A stretch of 64,000 bases of DNA from Ciona intestinalis (Eukaryota > Chordata > Ascidiacea > Phlebobranchia > Cionidae), in the NCBI RefSeq assembly GCF_000224145.3, contig NC_020174.2, positions 2,666,097-2,730,096 of the forward strand, read 5' to 3'. The position numbers were made by a program, and so were the translations under genes. The notes below the pieces were generated by a model that was not told the origin of the DNA, ran no database searches, and saw only the letters and a list, made by a program, of their open reading frames with translations. The number at the start of each line of letters is the position of its first letter. The stretch's first letter is position 1. Of this stretch, positions 57,001 through 64,000 are shown one piece after another.

Positions 57001-60000
57001 CTGTATCATAGAATGAATGACGTGACTCATCATATAGATGATTCAAAAGATACAATAATCTATTGGGGTGCAACAGGAAAGAATAAAACAAGCCACGTTA
57101 TTAAGCGCTTGGGCTCAAATTATAGTGTAATGTAAAGTACCTTACAATTTAAATACTTGTGTTGTCTGAACACTTGTATGGAGTGCCTACATGCTATAAT
57201 GTAGACATTGCAATTATAATAACAATCACAATTGCCTCTTGACAGGATGACAAGAACCCTTGATTGACGCTAAGCTTATTATTTATTATGATACAGATAA
57301 TATGCTACACACAGTAGTGCAACAATAAGAACGCTGCCTTGACAGAAAGGAGTTATTTTCTGTCAATGTATTGTGTGTAATAGTAAAACATTCAAATATA
57401 CAAACAGATTACTTTTTTATATTTAACAAAATAAAACAGAATTTTTTCTATCTTTACAATTGTGTTGTAAATAGTAATATATTTGAACATACAAAATAGG
57501 CCATTTTACATATTACATACACTCATATCAGGTGAAACTCCATCTAATAGACCAAGAATTGCTCGCACAGAAATACCAATCGATGAAATAATGAACACAG
57601 ACCCAAGAACTGTACATGATCTAAAATATATAGGAAAATGACTAAATGCACAAGGTGTTTATAAAAATATAGGGATATTACAGCTTACAAAAGCAAAATA
57701 TAACTATTATAGACTAACACAAAATATCCACAATACGCAGGGCCAGTCAGGGGCATATCTAGGAATTTATTAGAGAACTCTGGCTTTTGTTTACGTGATG
57801 CACAAAAACCAGAGATGTGGCATTGTGTCATTTCACACGATATTTTCGCAAAAAAGTTGTGCAGATGTTCGTACTATATTCACAAAATAAAAGGTTGACT
57901 TACATATGCTCTCTCCTATATGAGAATGTTTCGTATGCATGGTAGTATCGCCACAATACAACAATGGAACTCAGCATGTCAAGCAAGGAACTAAACTAAA
58001 AATATTGACACAGATATAAAATGAAACACCACTTTCTAAACCAAATTGGCCAAAAGTCAGAACACATTTATACTGCATCCTGTTTTAGAGAACTGCATAG
58101 CCTATTGTGTTGGTTTTCCTCTTAAACATACTAAATAGATACAAATAAATCCATCTAGTATGTAAAAAGTGGAAAAGCAGATTTTTAACAAGTAGAAATA
58201 ATTATAAAATATGAAAAGTAAATATAAATAACTTTTAATGATTGTAACATTAATATAAAATAGGCTAGCCTCGCGGTTTTCAAACTTTTCTAAAAACTTT
58301 GCCTAGGGGACCCCTTGCAATTAATTAGACATTTCGCAGCCCTTTTAATATCAAAGAATGCTACTTTCTTTTTGGCGGAAAGAAATAGCAAGGATTAACA
58401 CATAGATTTATTGCATCATAATGGAAGTTATTTGACCTGGCAATTAATTACGACATAGTAGCAATTCATACAGCGATTATTTGCGTCATAGTAGCAACTG
58501 TCCGCTTGATAATTTAGCCTGCAGGTGCTTGAGAACAGGTTGGATATTTGAATTTTTCACATATCCAATCAACTAAAATATTAATACATTTGCAATAACT
58601 ACTTTGCACGCGTGTAAACTCAGGGTCAGTGACCATGTTGCTGTACTATGTAGACAATCAAAAACTGCTGTACGGACCAGAGTTTGGGAGCCGCTGGGTT
58701 AGTTAGTAAGTCATGCCACATAAACAGCAATAGAAATGTAATTCAAGCTAACTAACTCACAGCAAGTCCAAATGCAGCAGCACTGTTTTCATTCTTTGCA
58801 ACAACTGAAATATAAAAAAAGGTCAATAAACAAAATGTAAAGCAATTATTATATATATATTCTGTCAAAATAAACATTTAATAATAACTCTAAATAGGTA
58901 GAAACACCAGAGCTGAATTTTTAATATACCAAAATATTTATTGAACTTTCGAAACGAAATTCAGTTAGGTTAGAACAGAAATCCAGGGCTGAGCGTTAAT
59001 ACGAAGCCACATTAAAAAATATCTAATTATAAAGTTTTGTGTAACATTTCATAGGTTTATATTTACCAAATTCAATAATTGCAATTGCCAAAGTTACAAA
59101 AATAGATATCCACGACACAACAACAGCTGACCGCCTCCATTTGTTAATCGTGCATTGTGTTGAAGTGTCATCACTTTTAATTAAACCTGCATAGGTTAAA
59201 AAGTGGTGTTTGAACCTATATGCATCTTGAAAGTTTTATTTGTTGTTGCACCAATCACAGTAGTAAATATGAAAATTATAATTTATGACCACACATACCT
59301 AAGAACATATTGACCATTGGTTCAATTTTAAAACAGAAAAAAAAATATATTTAGGTGATGGCAATTCCAATATTTTGAAAATATTATTATGGTTTAAAGT
59401 TATGTCAAAGTAAATCAACTATTTCAGTTCCATGTTATGCTCAATAGTATTAACTCTATTCATATAATCCTATACATACTGATACTAGCTTCCACTATAA
59501 ATAGGCCACAATAGTCAGCATTATAAAACTACAGGAAATAAGCTATCCACATTTCTAAGTTAGCTTCTATCGTTTCCAAGTAATTCAAATTATAATTTAT
59601 ATATACTTCCTTTTATTCACTTTATTTCATTGAAATGCAATTTATTCTGTACAGACAAGACCCATCTACATGGCACACCATGGGACCTGGGGTTTAGGCC
59701 AGAGTTGGTCCTTCACCCCAACAAACAAACAAAAAATAATAAAACTATGAAAGTATGTACAAAATTTCTACTGGGTGGCATCCTGGCTGTAATTATTTAA
59801 ACTTGAAATTTTGGGAAACACAAAAAACAACTTGTGTTCGTCATCAACTTGTGATGATCAAAGTTTGGGGTTAAAATTCAATTGACCAAAAAACAAAAAA
59901 ACTAGTTTTGTGTACCTACACCTACCTGTTCCCATAGTGCCATGTTAAAAATAGTACTTGGTAAAACAAATTGTTTTTAATATTAAACAACAAAGGTTAC

Positions 60001-60567
60001 TATTTTAAACATATATTCATAATTAATTATTCGAATATTCAACATCTTACATTTTTCATCGCTCTGATCCAACTTTATTTTGATTCCATCTTGTTCCTTA
60101 GAAGTTGACACATCAACCTTAAAACATGGAATATTAATTACATGTAAACATTAGCAAAGAATCTTATTCTAATGAAGTCTCGTCAGTTCTTTAAGATTAC
60201 AAAGAAAGCAAGAAGTTCTTACTAAAGAAGCAAAGAACTTACATATAATATGAATGTGCCTTTTTGCAACACCAAGATTAAATCATATAAATATCCCTAA
60301 GCCAGGCCACCCAGGTGTAACAATAAATACACCGGCTTTATTTCATACAAATAATAAGTACCTGGTACTAATAACTCTTGGCGTAAACTATTAGGCAATT
60401 CGCTAGCGGTATAGTTTGGGTTTAGAGGTGGATTCATTTCTAGCACCAAGTACCTTAATTTACTAAATACACACGCTTACCGTTTTATTCCCTGTGGCAT
60501 CATACATTTTCTTTTCGTTGCCGTTCATAACATTATGTAGTTCGTGGCTGTTATTCGTCTCCATCAT
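54011..60567 (-). CDS. TMEM163: TMEM163 (zinc transporter, cation-diffusion-facilitator-like)
   Basis: Nine exons on the minus strand: 60481-60567, 60051-60117, 59067-59186, 58761-58804, 57904-57995, 57521-57620, 55839-55959, 54635-54776, 54011-54071; 277 residues (human 289). The N-terminus MMETNNSHELHNVMNGNEKK is hydrophilic. TM1: WRRSAVVVSWISIFVTLAIA; TM2: AAAFGLAFSSLLDMLSSIVV then LWRYYHAYETFSYRREH; TM3: VLGSVFIISSIGISVRAIL. Then GLTMLVATSIFATCACFILF, and LNSLAGAVVALSMVITSEL, and the last helix YLWFLDSTVGLIVSLFLLIY. The order and motifs (VSWISIFVTLAIAI, LWRY, DG.NSL.G) match TMEM163, a vesicular and plasma-membrane zinc efflux protein of the CDF fold. Of two aspartates reported to bind zinc in human TM2, only the second is present. 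The acceptor at 57995 was chosen because the next AG would break the frame. Confidence 0.93.
56240..56340 (+). repeat. SINE family 1 tail fragment (TMEM163 intron)
   Basis: GAGGTAATTCACAAGTTAGC ACAAGGCGTATGAAAGAGAA and the GTTATAACAACAACTG tail. Degraded 3' part only. Confidence 0.55.
58268..58696. mobile_element. hAT-type MITE (TMEM163 intron)
   Basis: Ends GCGGTTTTCAAACTTTT and AGTTTGGGAGCCGCTG are inverted partners, with GGGGACCCCTTGCA near the left end, typical of hAT non-autonomous elements. The flanks (GGCTAGCC / GGTTAGTT) look like a decayed 8-bp target duplication. No transposase. Confidence 0.7.
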
Positions 60568-62069
60568 CTTGACGGCTCTATGTTTTCCTTGCTGTCACTG
60601 GTTCTCATTTAACGATCGTAACATCAACACAGCCTACCTAATCGCATTACAACACAGATTAACACGCTCATTCGCATTTGCTCCACCATAACGTACGTGT
60701 CGAACTATTTAAGCAAACTGCGAAACTTCGAATCCAGCCTGACTTTGCCTTTTTCTTAGCATTCTCTCAGTTCGATTTGCACTTTCTGCTCATTGCCGCA
60801 ATGTCGTATTTCGAAATTAATGCAGCAATTGGAACTCGTGGAATACGATAAAAAGAGATGTACATTGCTTAAGAAACATCTGTACTGTCGATGTTTTAAC
60901 TTTCACACTTCGTTTTCGTATCCTTATTCATAAGATTACCAAGCATTTACTACATGAATTTTATTTCACCACTACACCACGTTAAGCCTAGCACCGTTGC
61001 AGCACCATTTGTACGCAAACTACAATTTACAAACTAAACAATAAAAATGTGAACTTTAAGCAGGATTAAAAACGTGAAAAATATTCCCGAGCTTTTATAA
61101 CGTTCTGTTTATGTGGTTGTCCTAATTGAAAGCAGAAAATTACTTGGAGGCTGCAACCAAATTAGAAAAAGGCTCTAGACCTGAATTGCCTCCATCTATA
61201 AATTGATAAAAACAACTTGATATATAAAATCTCACAATGCCGGCAATTAAAACGACAAAATCTCGGTAAAAAGTACAACAACAGAAGGAAAAATACTAGG
61301 TAGACAGTATTAAGAACAACGAATTACTAAGTGCAACTGTAGTGTTGCTGAAACGATAGAATTTATCCAGTTACCACAGCAACACTACAACCATATTTAA
61401 CGATATTGAGCTACACCGATTTGGAAAAGATAATTCAGGTTCGACAAATTTTAGATGAAAATACGAACACTTGAAACAATTATCCGCTTGTAGTAAACTG
61501 TTGATTAAAAGTGGTACATACCTTCAAACACTTATGAATAAATGAGGTGGATTTATATTCGGGTAGTTAATTTGGCACCCATGCTTCATAAACACTGGCT
61601 TTGATATTTCAATATGCCGAAAATTATTAGGTAGTTAGTTTGTTAAGCATCACGATTTCTGTTTGTAGGAAATTAATCATTTAAAATATTTAGAAATGCT
61701 GTGTAACACTACAAGACAACAACATGGCACTAAAAGGACACAGTCTCTAAACACTAAATTTACGACAAAATACTGATGTGGTGACACCTACAGTAAAAAT
61801 TTACAAAAGAGAAATGTACAGAAACGGTTGAATCAATTGCAACTTGTACCGAGTTAGAGCAATTACTATCGTGCAGTATGATAGGAGCAAAGAGAGTGTC
61901 TTCCAGTCATATGGTAAAATTATCGGGAACTTTTATTAATGTTTTAATTGTAACTAAAACCACATGTCCTGGCAGTTGTAGATGGGTAATTAAAAAAATG
62001 TGCCACAGAAAGAAATATAAATATACCAGAATATTAAAGATGAAAGTTGGTTAGGTATGTTATGAAAGG
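60568..62069. other. Intergenic between TMEM163 promoter and PKD2 3' end
   Basis: Includes the TMEM163 5' flank and the PKD2 3' UTR (both minus). Inverted segments around 61330-61390 (CAACTGTAGTGTTGCTGAAA and TTACCACAGCAACACTACAA) could form a stem. No gene or repeat family recognised. Confidence 0.45.
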
Positions 62070-63786
62070 TTAAGCTGAGCTTGTGTTACCATGGGAACCG
62101 GGCACGCGAACTCGATTAGATGACGCAGAAGATGAAGCCGTAGAACGACCTGGAGTTTTGGATAAATGTTACAAACTATAACTAGGATGGGAAGACGGTA
62201 CAACAATAATTGATAGAAATATTTAAACCAACCAAATGCTATGGGTTAGCGGAGAGCATTTCTATCCTGGATACTGCTATAATACAGGCTACTTGATCAT
62301 CACAACAAAAGAGGTTATCTCACTATCCACAGAGCTCAAGCAAAATATGTATATTTATTTACTTAATAAGGTAGTTTAAAACCAGCTTAATAAGCTATAT
62401 CACTACATACACAAGTTTGATAATGCTACTAAAATTTAAAAAATTCAAATCACCAATGACAGAAGTCTTCCTACAATTGTTTGATAGATAAAATCTCTTT
62501 TACCTTTATAGGTGAATTACATCTGGCGACAACAACATATACATGTATAAACAAAATCTTTTACCTGATTGTGGACGATTTCCTCTTCTACCAGTCGATG
62601 CGATGGAAGCATCCGAATCCCAACGCTCAAGTTCTTCACGAACCAATCGTTCCATTTGTTCGCGACGTAGTTCGTCATCTGATCTACCATTTCTCTCATC
62701 CTATATTATTTTCAAGCGTGATAGTCATGCTATGCGTTATATAAACTGCTGGGGCCAGGAGTACTGCTAATTTATTATAAACAGTAAACACTTAATAGTA
62801 CTTTTAGAAAGCTGCTACCAATGTGGGCACACGCGTACTTAGTCCAGACGCTTAAAGGTCTTGTAACGATTTGTGGTTTCCTCCACATGCAAATAAATAG
62901 GCATCATTTATTTTAGTTGATTTCCTAAGATTAAATCTAATTCGAAGTTTCTAAACTGATTGAGACCAAGTTAAACTACACACTGCCTAAAGATGAGTTG
63001 CTTAAGCTACCCTTTTTCTGTATCTCATAAATTTCTACCGAACTATTTCAACTCTCCTATAATTAATCAACTGCATTTTACTGCTTTGTATTTATTTTGG
63101 CTGTTTATTCTTTTTCTTTTTACTCTTTTCAATCTTGGTCTTTAGTTTTTTCTTTAGTTTTTCTCTTTCATTCTCTCTTTCTAGTGAGTCACTCACACTA
63201 TCCTAGAAGAAAACCAAAGTGTTTCGAATTTTATACATTACATATTGGTGAACTAAAACTGTTCCACTTTCAGCATTGTCTAAGCTGGTGTAATAAAGGT
63301 GATCCTTATTACGTAAGAATAAGAGACTGATGATGCTTAGGTCATGGCGAAATTACAAAATGTGTACCATTTGTAAACCATTAAATGGAGGATTTAGTAT
63401 GCACTGCTATAAATTTAATTCACAATTACAAACAAGTATTTTTATTAAAATCTAAAAGATTTTGATGCTATTTATTCGACCAACTGTGTAAACCTAAGTT
63501 ATTTGAGTGTTTTTATCTGATAACATTATTTATAACCAAAAAAAGTAATAGGGTAATGTTCCAAATCTGGCATTATTTCCATGTCCCCGAAAAGGTCCTC
63601 ACCAACATAGCATAGAAAGTAATGTAAACACAACCAACCTCCGTTATATTATCGAGTAGCTTTCCCATCGTTTCTCGCCTCTTAAGTTTAGCTCTTTCCA
63701 TAGCTTCAAGCTTCACGATCACTGCATCAATCTTGGACACGATTGACCCAATGCTGTGTTCCATTCGGTCAACTCTGCGTGCCAAT
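62070..63786 (-). CDS. PKD2: Polycystin-2 (PKD2), last three coding exons, partial
   Basis: Exons 63639-63786, 62565-62700 and 62070-62149 join in phase. The first encodes [20 protein letters not shown] then [18 protein letters not shown], which is nearly identical to the trimerising coiled coil of human polycystin-2. The second encodes [20 protein letters not shown] then [10 protein letters not shown], again matching the conserved block after the coiled coil. The last exon is a Ser-rich tail ending [10 protein letters not shown]. Polycystin-2 is a six-helix TRP-type cation channel (TRPP) of primary cilia and ER that assembles with polycystin-1 through this coiled coil. The transmembrane part and EF hand lie beyond the right edge, since the gene reads leftwards. 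Polycystin-2-like proteins lack this degree of match after the coiled coil, so PKD2 itself is the best call. Confidence 0.95.
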
Positions 63787-63944
63787 CTGTACAACATATA
63801 CTTGTGTTAGAGGGAGCAGGAATGGTATTCTGTTATATATGGAAAAATATCTTCAGGGAATATAGCTTTTTTAGATTATTAAGTTGTATAGAAATTTCTT
63901 TATTTCACAGTTTTTTTTTAATGTTTTGTTAAAATAAAATAGGA

Positions 63945-64000
63945 ATATATAGTACTGTGCGGCAAGATGGATATGATAAGCCGTTAATATTGCATATTTT
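63945..64000. mobile_element. Start of a MITE copy, cut by the window edge
   Basis: TATATAGTACTGTGCGGCAA GATGGATATGATAAG resembles the diverged left terminus of the family (compare 46212). It lies in a PKD2 intron. Confidence 0.4.

Overview
The window is animal nuclear DNA, most likely from an ascidian tunicate of the Ciona type (inference). It is AT-rich, its genes are split by short GT-AG introns, its proteins resemble vertebrate ones but are clearly diverged, and it is full of short tRNA-derived SINEs and MITEs. No bacterial, organellar or viral gene was seen. Exons were joined by hand from splice sites, reading-frame phase and similarity to known families. For the full gene models, phase closes at every junction, except where a field says otherwise.

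Layout. 53-746 (-): start of a PB1-domain gene, probably NBR1-like. 747-8207: a repeat zone holding a 1.6-kb satellite of TGACGTCA palindromes, two SINE families and long repeats. 8208-9083 (-): single-exon stomatin. 9623-12380 (+): Speedy/RINGO cell-cycle activator. 13171-14016 (+): frameshifted MADF-BESS gene. 14702-16704 (+): IMP3, a U3 snoRNP protein. 16799-20309 (-): PBK/TOPK kinase, tail to tail with IMP3 only 94 bp away. 21149-29615 (-): annexin with a Pro/Gly/Tyr-rich N-terminus (A7/A11 type). 29616-31435: repeats.

31436-38158 (-) and 40463-51580 (+): a divergent pair of GABA-A receptor subunit genes, alpha-type and beta-type, with first exons facing each other. This is the same alpha/beta arrangement seen in vertebrate GABA-A clusters. 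The beta-type introns are crowded with ~195-bp MITEs that have GGGTGGGGGAAGATGGGACA termini. 54011-60567 (-): TMEM163, a zinc-transporting membrane protein. 62070-63786 (-): the last three coding exons of polycystin-2 (PKD2); its 5' part lies beyond the right edge.

The genes are mostly unrelated in function. The clear functional unit is the receptor pair: alpha- and beta-type subunits of one pentameric chloride channel, possibly sharing a promoter region. Speedy and PBK both act in cell-cycle or mitotic control, but their proximity may be chance. The strongest second-look items are the CRE-palindrome satellite between inverted arms, the divergent receptor pair with substitutions at pharmacologically important positions, the overlapping IMP3/PBK 3' ends, and a zinc-site substitution in TMEM163.
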